Source: Chamaecrista fasciculata (taxonomy: Eukaryota; Streptophyta; Magnoliopsida; Fabales; Fabaceae). From it: a stretch of 64,000 nt of DNA. Positions 24,265-36,573 of this stretch are shown here, one piece after another. The DNA is taken from assembly GCA_003254925.1 (NCBI GenBank), contig QANZ01056500.1, positions 195,345 through 259,344 of the forward strand, read 5' to 3'. The position numbers and the translations under genes were made by a program. Below the pieces are notes generated by a model. That model did no database searches. It had not been told where the DNA came from and saw nothing but the letters and a program-made list of their open reading frames with translations. The stretch's first letter is position 1. Each line of letters starts with the position of its first letter.

Positions 24265-27200
24265 TTTGATTGATATTTTGTTCTCTTCAGTGTAGATGGA
24301 AGTCAGAGACTACTGAGGAATGGATTTCCAAGATAAGCAAGTAAAGGATGAAGGAATGAAAAGAATAACAAAATAAAGTGATGGAAAGGAAGTTTTGGTG
24401 CGAATGGTGGGAGCATTGGGTATAAGTTTTTGCTTAAAGGACAAGGGTGGCAGAGGTGGGTAATGTTTAAGCTTTGGGTTCAAGAATCATTCATATATTC
24501 ATCTTGATCCTCCAGGTGTTATTTTTTCCCTCCTCTTCTATAGTTGATTTTTTTTTTTAATTCTTAAATAAATTAATAATTTAGTCATTAAATATAATAA
24601 ATTTATCAATTTAGTCTTAAAAGATGAAATTATAAGATTTAGTCGGTGAAAGATACAATTATAATTAATTTGGTATTTTTTTTTGAAGACATTAACTAAA
24701 ATTTAATGAAAAATCTAATGTGATTCTAAATTTTATTAATATTATGCTTAAAAATTGATGTTAAAAAATCTTATTAATTGTTAAATTTAAATTATCATCT
24801 TAACAAAAAGAATTAAATTGATTATGATTATATTTTTTAAGGATTAAATAGTATAATTTAAAATTTTAAAGACAAATTTGAAAAATCTAGCCTCTTTTGA
24901 GAATTAAATTATTTATTTAGTCTATTTTTTTAAAAAAAAAATGTAAAAGTCTCTTCCTAACCTAAAATTGATATATTCAGGGATGTGATATGTGTTATGT
25001 GATTTGTACCACACCTTGTGATGATTTGTTTTGACTATAGGATTTGATTCTTACGTTAACAATGACCAAAATAAGATGATTAAGCAATAATCAGTTAGAA
25101 GTTAGAACCTCGTTCTTTGCAATGTGAATGAATCAAGGGATCTAACTGAGTTAGAGATCATTATCACGTGTTTTAGGAGCTTTTATAATTAAAGTTTGGT
25201 TAGTTTTGTGTACAAAGGAAGGTGATTAAGGAGTGGCTACAGTAAACTCTGATTTAACATGCTAACTTTTTCACCTAATTAATCAGTAATCTCGGACCAA
25301 GTTTGACTCATCTAAGCTCTGCAAATTGTGACTTGTCACTTGTGAGTGAATACTTGATTAGTCCTTGAAAAAGAAAGATTTAGATACCAAGAGTGCCCAA
25401 ATCAAAAGACGGCATAATCAATTAAATATAATGTGTATGGTACGAGTTACTTTTTATCTTTTTTCTGTTCTGTTCAAAGCTACAAGAATATAGCCTCTTT
25501 AGTTTTGTTTTTGTTGGGAGGATATGCTAATAGTTTTATAACTAATTAATATTTATTTTGGAAAAAAAAATAAAATACTTGGCCAAGCTTTATATGTTCA
25601 TCTCTATGTTTTTTAATCTATAATGCCAAGGATATGATTACATTTGACAAAAAAAAAATTCCTTTGATCATCATGTAATTAGGCATATTTTTTTCATTGT
25701 GACATTTTATTATTTTACAAAATTTTTTATTTCAGTCACTAACTAATTATCATTCTTTATTATTTTCTCTTCTCAAATCTCTAATCTTAATTATTATTCC
25801 TCTTCCATTCTTTAATTTTAACTCACTACTCTTAAACACTATTTTTTCATTATAATTTTATCATTAATTAATAAAAATAAAAATTAAACTTTTAGACCAT
25901 TCAAACTAAATTGTTCAAACCACTATTTATTAGTTTCGTTTAATTTAGTTAAACAAATTATTTTAAACCTCTCAATTAAAAATTGCTTTCGGCTTATTTA
26001 AACTGGCCCTATGAACGCTTGAATTTGTGAGTAGTGCACTAGTTTTCCTTGCAAACTTGCAATATTAACCTGAATTCTTTCTCCACCAAAAATTATATAA
26101 AGAATTACTTATCAGTAAGGTCTTGTAAGGGAACAAGAGCATAAGCATTGAAAGGATAAATGATTTTTATGATGTATAAACATTTGTAAGAAACGATTAT
26201 AAGCCCTTAAAGAATGATCCCAAAATACTTAATAAAATGATTAAACTGGTTTAACTCCATCTTAAGGGTAAGACAAGTGTAAATCACCAAGTCTACCTTA
26301 ATGAACCAGTAGAAAAGAAATTGTGTATTTTCTTTCGAATCATGATGTCATTGATACGAAAGAAAGCACTTTTTTGTTTGATTGATACACCACGGACGGA
26401 ATAAGGTAGAATGTCTATATCTCACAAATCTCACTTTAACTCCTCTTAATCAGAACTCAATCATTGAAAAACGAGAATTCTGAAGAAGGATATATGTATA
26501 GGATCAAAAACCATTCTAAATGATGTATTTATAAATATATTAAATATGTATTTTCTTATAAAGATAAAGTTTTTATTTTTCTAAAATATTGTTATTATAT
26601 ATATATATTAAAAAAGAAACACTTAATTATTCATACCCTATTGTAAAGAAATTTATTCGGAAAGCTCTAAAAATAAAGAATGACCATTAAAATAAGGGTA
26701 CATGTTAAGGTTTTTTTTTATTGGTCAAGTGAGTTTTCAAACATTAAAAATTATCTTTTAAATGAATTTTTGTAGATTTCAAGATATAAAATGCTATAAT
26801 AATCAATTAGAAGAAACCTTAAGATGTACCCCAAAGACATATGTTAGATGAATCCTTAAGATATTTTTGGAAAAAATTAAATTCCTTAGGCCCACTCTCT
26901 CATATAAACAAAAAGTAAACCATTAAAGTCTTAATAATATTCCTTTCTTATTGCTTATGGTAAGGTGGTTAGTACACACATAGCAATAGGACAAGCATGT
27001 GGTGTCTTAATGTGGCTGCCACTTTATCATTGCTTGTCTACATAGTAACATCGTTAGGCCCTCATCTTCTCATCCAATTAGCTTCTACTTTCAAACATGA
27101 CTCATCCTCATTCCTCATCAACCATCTAATGCACTTTCTTGCTAAAAAAAAAACTCAAAGTACAATTTTGGTCTATTAATTTTTTTTATCAGGATGCAAA

Positions 27201-27425
27201 TTAGTTTATTATTTTCTTTTTACATTTACAATCTCAAATCTTTATAAAAAGTTTTATCGTTAGTTACACTCTCATTTCGTTTGTCTATAATTATTAACGC
27301 CGACATGATTTGTTGAGTTGGAGTAGTAAGCATGGCAAATATGATTTTTCTCTTTCCTATATGGAAAACTAATGTCTTTTGACATAAAAGGACCATTTTG
27401 AATAAGAAAACTCAGATATTGTATA
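24265..27425. other. Long AT-rich spacer upstream of MAP65
   Basis: The first few hundred bases should hold the MAP65 promoter and 5' UTR. The stretch about 24566-24925 is a degenerate palindrome of the AATTTAGTC type (left ATAATTTAGTCATTAAAT, right AATTAAATTATTTATTTAG) and is probably another old palindromic element. Nothing else recognisable was found up to the solo LTR. Confidence 0.45.
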
Positions 27426-28753
27426 TGTTAGTCAGAATGCACAAAGAATAATATACCAAGAGGGGGTGGATTGGAAATTAAAACTTTTTCTAAGATAAAA
27501 ACAAGTTTTAAAACAGTTCCTTAAAATAGTTCCTCTTAAGATAAATTCCTCAAAACAGTTCCTTAACTCGTAAAAGATAAATGTGGAATATAAAAGAGTT
27601 AAAGGAAGGAAGAACAACACAGCCAATTTATATTGGTTCAGAATAAGATATTAATCCTCATCAAAGGACTTTCTCCTAAGCCTATGTCCAGTCCCCAAGC
27701 ACAAAGCAAGGGATTTTATATTATTGGGCAAAACTAACCAAAAGTACACTTTGGAAGACAACCACTCACGGATTATCCTAAAGTTTCACAAGTCTCTCTT
27801 TTACAGTTTCCCCAAACCCCAAGTTCCTCACGGGTAACAACACGGTTCCTCACAACAACTCCTCTTACAGTGCAACCACTCACGGATCACCACTAGGGTT
27901 TCACAACAACCGAGGGTAAGCAACCTATTACCACTAGGAGATATACAAACTCAAATACTCCACAAAGGATTTCTCACAAAGAGATAGCACTAGCAGTAGC
28001 ACTTAGCCACTTGAACTTTCGAATTCTTCAGCTATTTATACTTAGTAGCTTCAGCAGCTCCATAAGGAATGTTTTCCAGACTTGAATGCTAGGAACAATA
28101 ATATCTTCAAGAAATTCGATTTGCCTCAGCCTTCTTCAACGTCTTGACAGCATTCCATGATTGTTCATATGATATTTATGAAATATAGTCGTTGAGCATT
28201 GATTAGCAAGGTCAAATAGGCAAAGACTTAAAATCTTTCCTTGTGAGAGTTCCTTGACCTGCGAATTAGGAAATAATTAGAAATAATTTCCTAATATAGA
28301 TTTAGCAACTAATAAAAGCTTCAACGGCCAGTTCATAAGTTTCTCAACGTTCATAACACAAAGTTAATGACATAGAGCAAGTTTAGCACTTGATTTAATT
28401 AGAATGAATAAGCAGAGCACAAATTAGAAACTTTCCTAAACAGTTCCTGTAATCATAGCGCTAATTAAGGAATAGGAATAACTCTGAGATTTCTTTCCTT
28501 CCTTAGATCGATTAACACATAATCATCAGATTTCACTCTAGAGTCTAGACAGCACATAATCATTCAGATTTCTCATTTAATAATATTCTAATCTGTCTTA
28601 ACATGATCTTTCAATTAATCTTTATTACTTAAAATAATATTCTGAAACTAATCAATTTAATATTTATAATCAAGAATTTTTGACAATTATCAAAACACAA
28701 AATAAAGATACGATAAATTACAAATTAGTCCTTAAACAAAATTTATCCCAACA
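27426..28753 (-). mobile_element. Intact solo LTR (1328 bp) with 5-bp target duplication
   Basis: The piece begins TGTTAGTC and ends ATCCCAACA on the plus strand, so it has TG...CA ends. It is flanked on both sides by GTATA (27421-27425 and 28754-28758), a 5-bp target duplication usual for LTR retrotransposons. On the minus strand a TATA box (TATAAATAG) at 28033-28040 lies about 715 bases inside the LTR, which sets the transcription direction. There is no internal domain, PBS or polypurine tract, so it looks like a product of LTR-LTR recombination. The family could not be named. Confidence 0.85.
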
Positions 28754-28758
28754 GTATA

Positions 28759-29898
28759 TGCTTCAAATTGGATATTGCTAGATGGATATTAATGTATGTT
28801 GACATGTTACAGGTTTATTTCTTCATGTATGATGAGGGTATTATGCTATTATAGGATTCACATATTGCAACCGGTGGAAATAAAACCGTTATAATTTTAG
28901 TCCTATATTCTAAAAATAATTGTCAAATTTAGTCCCATATCTTTAAAGAGTAGATTTTATTCCACATCTTTGAAATGATTGTTAAAATTGATCTTTTATT
29001 TTTGTCAAAATTGATTAAATTCGTCCTACATATTTTATTCTATTTTTTGAAAGTTGGACAAGTTGGAGAAGACGGAGAAGAACAGATTTTTAGAATTTAA
29101 AATTAAAAAAGAAAAGTTAAAATCATTAAAAACAAGGTTATTTAATCTAAATGTATTTTAATAAATACAAAATATTATCTAAACAATACATTTTATTTTA
29201 GAGTAATCAAAGTATTCTAAAAAATATTCTTCCTCATAAACTGAATTCAAATAAACCCTTAAAATTTGTATCCTAATAAACTCTAAGTGAGATGACAATG
29301 AAATTTGATGAAGTGAAAGAAAGATAAAATAATCAAGTATATAGTCTCTATTCCTATTTCACTCTGTTTACTGATATATTATTCGTGGGAGATGGCTACT
29401 TCCTCTTGTATGGCTCATATCTTCAAATATATACAAATAATAATAATAATAAATGAAAAACCAAGCTGCACTTATTCTACTTGAAATCTATTTGTGTTCC
29501 AACTTCAGCCAACCGCAAACTATAAGTATCAACAGAAGTCTGAAAAAACTTCTCACTATAAGTCAAATTGGAATTTGGAACAGCTCAAAAGAGATATAAC
29601 ACAATAACAGCAATTTACATGTAAAGAACTCTAAACACTGTATGATTTACTAGACTAGAAGTCAAACCTGTGCTAAAAGTCAAATTGGTTAGTAGATCCG
29701 CAAGATCTAGGTCTCTAGTCAAATGGCAAAAAGTGAAAACTTTGGGCTTCGAAGATATACTATCATGAAAATATCTTTAGCATTAGGTTCATATATAATA
29801 TGGCATTAATGCTATATCATGCAAACAGAAAATATCATAAACTACAAAAGTTATGACTTTCCTAAATATCTGAAGGGTGGGAAGGATTTGGGTTACTG
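28759..29898. other. Spacer downstream of the ELMO gene
   Basis: AT-rich DNA. About 28890-29030 contains TTTAGTCC-type blocks like half of one of the palindromic elements, without a detectable partner arm. A short (AAT)n tract occurs at 29436-29452. The part next to 29899 is probably the ELMO-gene 3' UTR. Confidence 0.4.
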
Positions 29899-32800
29899 TC
29901 AACAAAGAAGATTGTAAGAAGGCATGTCTTCAATCCGTAGAACATCATCCATCAATAACTCTCTCTCAAGCTGAACTCGAGTGGATCTCAAAACATCCTG
30001 AAAATCGGCAAAAACTTCCTTAAACCATCCGAGCATTTGGGTATAATATGAATACATGGTCTTCTTTACATAATAAATTCTTACATTAAACTCCATATAT
30101 GTAGCATTTCTCTCAAGCCACTGTTTATCCATAACCACGAAAGCCACACAATAAAGCAAGTCAAATGCCCATTCATTTTCTGAAAATGTACGAGAAGATT
30201 CCAATAGTGGATAAAAGTAAGATGCTTAGGTATGCACATGTCGTAAAAGATATTGTCTCAAATTGGGTTCAGGCGGCAGTACAATAAAACAAAAAGCAAA
30301 AATACTCTTGTATGTATGCAGTCATTTTTAGTTGTACCCTAAGTTTTTTTTTAGGAAATTACACCCCCAATTTTTTTTTTTTGTGTCAATTTTACCCCCA
30401 AATTGGAGGGTATTTGGAAGTACAATTGACTTAAATGTGAAACATTGGGGGTATATAATTGACTAAAAAAATTTTGGGGGTATAACTGAAAACTGATTTT
30501 ATATTTTGGGTACAATTGACCCAAAAAAACTTTGAGAGTACAACTGAAAATGACCGCATATTTTGGAGGTAATAAGTACTTTTGCCTAAAACAAAATGGA
30601 GTTACTGATTCTAACCTGAAAGCATCTGTAGAAAGACTGGTCTAACAAAAGTCCTGGGTTTAGCTGCAAATGAAAGAAAGAAAGGAAAAAAAAATCCTTG
30701 CATTAGCATTCTTCTTGTAATATGAATTAGACAAATTCTATCCCATTTGAGATGATCACAATCTGGTTAATTAATTTGAGCGTGCTTCAATACTCGAATC
30801 TCAAGAGTCAAGACTCATATTGAGGCAAATGAGAGATTGCGTGTTAACTATGTAACTCAATAACCATGTTTAGAGTAAAATACACATAATAAAGACAAAA
30901 TCACAAAAGGAGCATGACGTACTGGCATCAAGATCCAGCATTTGCATAATCATGAATGTGATATTAACACCAGCAACGGCAAAGGGATAATACTCCCAGG
31001 CAGCTCCTTTTCCTCCTTGCTTCCTTAGTAGGCGCTGGAAAGAAGTCTGCCACATATAATTGGGGGGAAAAAAATTCAGAGTAAAATTGTGAAAAAAAAA
31101 AATCTTTCCATTTTCACTGTCCTCAGAAGAACTAGCAATGGGATCAGAATCTTTGGATTTGTTGTGATCTTGAACAGAAATGGAACTATCACATTGAAGA
31201 TATATAGTAGCCAGGACAGAATCTTACAGAGAATGTCTTTGCAAAAAACAAGAGATTCTCCAAGGATATGAAACCAGCTCCTCTGTTGAGATGAATTGGT
31301 CAAGAATAGCATTGAAAGTGAAATATGTCAAGATAAGAATGAAAACAATACAAGGTAAAAAACCCTTTCGAGCCCCTAACGTTTGGGGTCAGTTTCAGTT
31401 ATGCCCCTAACGTTTGTTCTGTGTCAATTATGCCCCCAATGTGAAACGTTAGTGTCAATTATACTCTAACCTCAATTTTTCTTGGGCCAAAGTCCTATTT
31501 TGGTCCCTCAAGTTTGCTCAAAGTTCCGTTTTGGTCCCTCAAGTCTCTGACGAACTTTCTGGCGAGATACACGGCGGCCTCGAGACTACGAAAACTCTTA
31601 ATCCAAGATTTTTTGACCTCCTGAGTTCAATGACAGTCTTCATTTTGCGAACAAATGACCGGAAATATGATTTTCTGCGATTGTGTAATTTTTCGGTGGC
31701 TTGCCAGTCATTTTTTCGCAAAATGGAGGCCGTCATTGAACTCAGGTGATCAAAAAATCTTGGATTAGGAGTTTTCAAAGTTGTCTGGGTCGCCGTGTAA
31801 CTCGCCGGAAAGTTCGCCAAAGACTTGAGGGTCAAAAACGAAACTTTGAGCAAACTTAAGGGACCAAAATAAGACTTTGGCCCAAAAAAATTGAAGTTAG
31901 GGTATAATTGACACTAACGTTTCACATTGGGGGCATAACTGACACAAAACAAACGTTAAGGGCATAACTGAAACTGACCCCAAACGTTAGGGGCACGAAA
32001 GGGTCTTTTACCACAATACAACATCACCGGAAATGGATGATGGTACAAATTGAACCTGAAGTCAGTAGATGGATCTCTTCCTTGCCACCCCATTTCTTTC
32101 CATTGATCAGATATCAAACCATGGAGTTCCTGACCAGGGAATGTAGCAGACCACAGAGCTCTCAAAGCCTCCTGCCCACTAAGAAAAATATTAACAACAG
32201 ACTTCAAGCATAAAAGCTCTATATATATATATGATTAAATAAAAGATTATGGACCTGATGATCTGGCCTAGAAGCATCAAAGTAAACTTTCATTCTATGT
32301 TTCAATCTTCTAAGTCTGTCCTCCTGCAAATGTTTGTATAAAGTCAGCCCTTGGTGAATGATCATGACAAGAAAATATGTGAAAAAGGATAGGAACTTCA
32401 AATATAAAGACATCCATTGTGGAGAACATTGGACAGTTCAGAAACACATTTCATAAGAATTCTCAGAGTGACTAGAGTATTGCTATTAATTTGAAAACAA
32501 ATAAGATTTCAGTTGACATAGTTTCCTTACTAAAAAGTATTGACAATATGTTTCCAATTATTTCCTAGCTAGAGCTAAATGTGAATTAGCAAAGTTAAAC
32601 CACTTGAGCAGAGAATTCCCAGCATTTATCAGTAATTCACTACAACTGTAATGTAGAAGACATCTTTTATCATTTTTAATAAATGCTGATATAAACACAA
32701 TCATAACCACTAAAGCAATAAACTACCCTTCTAAGTATGGCAAACAGTCCAACGGGGTCAAGAAACATATATATGATCCACTGCACTAACAATCTAAGAC

Positions 32801-33071
32801 TAGGAAAGTAATTTTGTAAGAAAAGAAAAAACATTCCTCCAATAATGTTCATTTATACAAAGCATGTCCTAAAATGACTAATATATTGATAGCAATGAGT
32901 AGATTGCAGAAAGACAAATCGCCTAACTTGTGAACTAATTAATATAATCACCTGTAAAGGGGTCAAACTAATGCAGATTCGTTCATAATTCCCCTTACGC
33001 TTGAAGCAAACACAAGTGAGTCCTTTACCATCATCAGCATATAACCAATCAGTACTACTGGAATTCCTCAT
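29899..33071 (-). CDS. ELMO/CED-12 domain-containing protein
   Basis: Exons on the minus strand: 32952-33071, 32255-32323, 32056-32171, 31228-31282, 30923-31046, 30616-30663, 30085-30179, 29899-29997, totalling 726 nt and 241 aa. All junctions are GT-AG and in frame. The start is fixed by an in-frame TGA directly before the ATG. After a short variable N-terminus, the ELMO domain fills about residues 60-215: HQEALRALWSATFPG, then SDQWKEMGWQGRDPSTDFRG, GFISLENLLFFA, the AGVNITFMIMQMLDLDA helix, and SENEWAFDLLYC. In animals ELMO proteins act with DOCK factors on Rac or, in ELMOD proteins, as GAPs of Arl GTPases; the plant role is not established and I assign none. It has WEYYPF where related plant proteins usually have WEYPF, one extra Tyr. 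Introns 3 and 6 are mostly miniature elements. Confidence 0.93.
30294..30586. mobile_element. Palindromic MITE in ELMO intron 6
   Basis: A 293-bp palindrome starting near AAGCAAAAATACTC and ending AAGTACTTTTGCC, flanked by TAAAACAAA on both sides (30285-30293 and 30587-30595) with a one-base slip at the left end. The arms carry CAGTCATTTTTAGTTGTACC and its complement. It makes up about two thirds of the 436-bp intron. Confidence 0.8.
31354..32012. mobile_element. Long-palindrome MITE filling ELMO intron 3, exact 9-bp duplication
   Basis: 659 bp starting GGTAAAAAACCCTTTCGAG and ending CACGAAAGGGTCTTTTACC, with ACAATACAA repeated exactly at 31345-31353 and 32013-32021. The arms share blocks with the element at 17336-17912. 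It occupies 659 of the 773 bp of intron 3. Open frames on both strands (for example 31539-31853) come from the symmetric arms and do not represent genes. Confidence 0.9.
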
Positions 33072-33533
33072 TCAAGCCTTGTGCTTCACCCCCCTCAATT
33101 CTCAAAACAATTTGAACCAAAGAATTAAGTTTACAAGAGGGACATCAGCATCATCAGCGCAGCAACTAGCAAGAAAGTGAACTGGATCAATTAATCAACA
33201 ACACTAGACAATAAGTAAGCAAAAACAGACAGTATAGACAGACACTATAGATAGTAGTGTCGGGTGGCATAAATGTCTTTTGGGATGAAATCGAAGGAAA
33301 ACATAATAAACAAACAGTAGGTAACCGAATGAAACGGCGACATAATCAATGAAGTTGCGTATGTATGGTGGAGGCGTAGTAATTTGAAACAGTGTGTGAT
33401 GTCGTTTTTTGCCCGACAAACAGACGAAAGTCCTACTATGAGACGTGGGACCACAGCAAACCACGTGGGAAGAATATATCGCTTCCATGTGACTAGTCCT
33501 CCATCCTCTTTCTCAGAATCTTCAATATTTTAT

Positions 33534-34139
33534 TGGTCTAAATCACGTTTTGATCTTCAAATTATAAAATAACTTCTATTTTAGTCTTCAATTTTTCTAT
33601 TCCAATTTAACTCTCTCATTTCTTCTAACTTGCTCAGTTCCCAATTTAGTCCTGTATTTTTTTTGTTGCACTTTTGATCTTATATATTTACAAAAGGTCT
33701 CAATTTGGCCTCATATCAACTTTGGTTCCTTATCTTCTAGTTAGGTTGTAGAATTGGTCTCATATCTTTACAAAAAGATCAATCGTTAATTGATCCTTTA
33801 ATAAAAATTTGAGACCGCTTCTGCACCTAACTAAAAGATATAGGATTAGTTCTGCAATGGATCTAAACATATGAGACCAAATCTGTAACAAAAAAAAGAT
33901 ATAGGACCAAATTGAGACCTGACTTAAAGATCTGAGACAAAAAATGCAAAAAAAAAAAAAGAAGATATAGGGCCAAATTGAGAACTAAGCAAAAGATATG
34001 GAGCAAATTTATACTTTGTCCCTTAGTATTTTATCAAACAGAACAAACAAAAAAGTTTTGGACAAATGTAACAACAAATGAGAAAGTTTGAGTATTATAA
34101 TAGAACAAAAAAAATTGAGGACCAAAATGAAGTTTTGAC
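33534..34139. mobile_element. Long-palindrome MITE upstream of the ELMO gene
   Basis: A 606-bp palindrome beginning TGGTCTAAATCACGTTTTG and ending AATGAAGTTTTGAC, flanked by ATATTTTAT on both sides (33525-33533 and 34140-34148). Internal blocks such as AGGACCAAATTGAGACC recur in inverted order. It lies about 460 bp upstream of the ELMO start codon. Confidence 0.82.
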
Positions 34140-34148
34140 ATATTTTAT

Positions 34149-34644
34149 GTAAGTCATGAGTCTCAAAATGCCCTCCGTGTTTTCTAGGTTTTCATTAATG
34201 ATAAGAATAAGAAGGAACAAGGCAATTGGCAAGATGATCCATAAGTTCATCATCTTCGATTCTGAATCACTGAAACTGATATGTAAGTGAGTTTTTAAAT
34301 GCGCTTCCGGCTTCACTTTCTTGACTTCTTACAGATATGAGATAAATCCAAGCATATATATTGAATATATTCCAATTCCATTACATCCGGCACTAAAATT
34401 GATTTAATCATAACTCTAATAAAATACTATTATCTTCTCAGCATTGGATACTTCGACGACATCAACAAACTATATCCTCAATTATTTTCTCTCCGAACCC
34501 AAAATTGTCCGTAACAATAACCTAAAATATAGGAAGAACAGAATCAAGCGCAATAAACAATTAAGCGAAGCCAGATGACTGAGGAAATAGCAAAAAGCGA
34601 ATCCAAGCCTTTGTAGTATGAGGAGTAATGAAAAAATGCAAAAC

Positions 34645-34700
<56 letters not shown>

Positions 34701-34857
34701 CCTGAATCGTGAGCGAAGAGAGAGAAAGAGAAGGAGGAAAAGAGGAGAGAGAAGGAAAGACGTGGGTCCTCATCGCGACGCTCATCTTAGAGCTCAATGG
34801 TCATGCGTTTTTCGGGATCAGCAAAATCCAAATCATTCAGTCACCAATCTTATTTTT
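34149..34857. other. Spacer with a GA microsatellite, possible distal 5' region of the ELMO gene
   Basis: No coding frame is convincing. The frames that cross 34647-34698 are simply the microsatellite read as RERERE on the plus strand or LSLSLS on the minus strand. On the minus strand the CT-rich tract could be part of a promoter or a 5' leader exon of the ELMO gene, a common place for CT repeats in plants, but there is no direct evidence. Confidence 0.35.
34647..34698. repeat. (GA)26 microsatellite
   Basis: An uninterrupted 52-base run of GA. More GA-rich sequence continues imperfectly to about 34755. Confidence 0.97.
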
Positions 34858-35682
34858 GGTGAAAATATCAAATTAGTTCTAAATTTAAGGGATGGATTTC
34901 AAATTAGTCCTACATATTTCTCTAATTTCTCAAATTTATCCCAAATTACTCAATGTGGTCATATCTCTTTTGTTTCAAGTTCGAATGTAATGAAATTAAA
35001 ATCACGTATTGTTTTGATGAGTACTTTCTCAATCTAATTTAAGCCATCAACAAACTAAATCAAGTCGTATCCCAAAAAAGGTCATTCGTTTCATTGTCAA
35101 ATAAACTAAATTAGTCATATATCTTTCGATTTAAATTCAAATACAACAATTTCATAACTATTTGTTAACTCTTAAAGAGTTTTTTCTCGGTCCAATTGGG
35201 ATCGTCAACAAACAAGCTCAAATTGCACTATTAAATCTTAGACTAAAAGTGAAAAATCCTAGAAGTCTAGTCTCAAACCTACTTTCAGAATACGATTTGA
35301 CTTCATTTGCTAACGATTTCAATTGAACAGAGAAATGACTCTTCAATAATTAACACATAGTTTCAAACTCATTACATTTGGATTTGGAACTAAAATGTTA
35401 ACTTTGCTTGTTTGATTATGAAACATGCAACCCACTTTGAAGACTCGATTTGACCTTATTTACTGATGGCTCAACTAGATTGAGAAAATACTCTTAAAAA
35501 ACAATTTGTAATTCTAAATTCGTTGCATTCAAACTTGAAACGAAATAGATATTACCCATTCGGTAGTTTAGAACCAATTTAAAAAATTATAAAATTATTT
35601 AAAATCAATTTAAAAAATTATTAAAATATTTAGAATCAATTTTAAATCAACCCTATTTAAGATCACCAAATTGAGGTTTAAC
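34858..35682. mobile_element. Large degenerate palindrome, probable old MITE of the same type
   Basis: Left GGTGAAAATATCAAATTAG and right end AATTGAGGTTTAAC pair loosely. The inner blocks (TTTAAGGGATGGATTTCAAA on the left, complement of AATCAACCCTATTTAA on the right) pair better. Flanks are T-rich and not decisive. It resembles the element at 55488-56207 in its inner blocks, such as TCAAGTTCGAATG and CCAATTGGGATC. Confidence 0.55.
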
Positions 35683-35788
35683 TTTTTTTTTTTGTTGGGC
35701 CCATTACTTCACCCACCAATTTTTCGTTTGGTTGCTTGCTTCGCTGAGCTTTGTATTTAGTGTTTATAGTTTTTTTTTTTTTTTTTTT

Positions 35789-35818
35789 NNNNNNNNNNNN
35801 NNNNNNNNNNNNNNNNNN
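35789..35818. other. Assembly gap (30 N)
   Basis: Thirty N residues. Both sides of the gap carry the same sequence, TGTTTATAG followed by a T run (35761-35788 and 35819-35841), so the gap may be two ends of one homopolymer region that were not merged. Confidence 0.99.
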
Positions 35819-35841
35819 TGTTTATAGTTTTTTTTTTTTTT

Positions 35842-36573
35842 TGCCAAAAACATGTTTATAGTTACAGTCTTGCTTCTTAACTCTTAAGTCTTAACTCCGC
35901 TTTTTTAGAAAACATGTCTAATTCTTCATTTTTTAATTATATTTTAATGTTGCTTTTTAAATATATGATATATCCATATATATGTTAAGATTTTTATATT
36001 TTCATAAAAAAATATTTTACACTTAGTTTCAACGATGGTATTTTTTTATTAATCGTTTAGCTAATATTTTTAGAGTATCAATTATGATATATACCAAAAA
36101 TAAGAAATCATTTAAAATAGTAATTTTAAAATTAAAATACCAAAAGGTAATAATTTAATGGCAAAAGTATACTTTTAGACCCCTAATTCAGTGTTAGATT
36201 TCGATTTTTTCTCTTAAATATTCATCACTTTTCTTTTAATCCCTTAATTTTAAAAAATTAATCAATTTTTTCTTAACAATTAACACCGTCAATTTATTTA
36301 ATAGAAATTATTGTTATAATCAGTCATAAAATTTTAATGCCAAATCATCGTTGCTGACACTAATTAACCACTAATTAGTCATACATATAAATTATAAAAA
36401 TTAAATAAAACCTAAGTTGCCATAATTGCTCATTTGAGCTACAATTTCAGAGCGCTGCAGCCTGCGGTTGGTTATGATATTAGGCCACATTATGAACTGA
36501 TTGGAAAATCAGTCTTGGATTACGAGATTTTTACACTCAACGCATGTAAAATATTCCTTATGTATATATATTT
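35842..36573. other. AT-rich spacer
   Basis: No gene. A block GGCAAAAGTATACTTTTAGACCCC at 36160-36183 resembles the end of a palindromic element. A loosely complementary block (GGGACTAAAGTATAGTTTTG) lies at 38118-38137, so an old element of nearly 2 kb with two later insertions in it is possible but not shown. Confidence 0.35.

Noticed and set aside
31531..31853. Two overlapping open frames on opposite strands with similar peptide content
   Set aside because: They are the two arms of one palindromic element in an ELMO intron, so the similarity is structural, not coding.
34618..35037. 139-codon frame rich in Arg-Glu repeats, and its Ser-Leu mirror
   Set aside because: The GA microsatellite read in frame; no conserved domain outside it.
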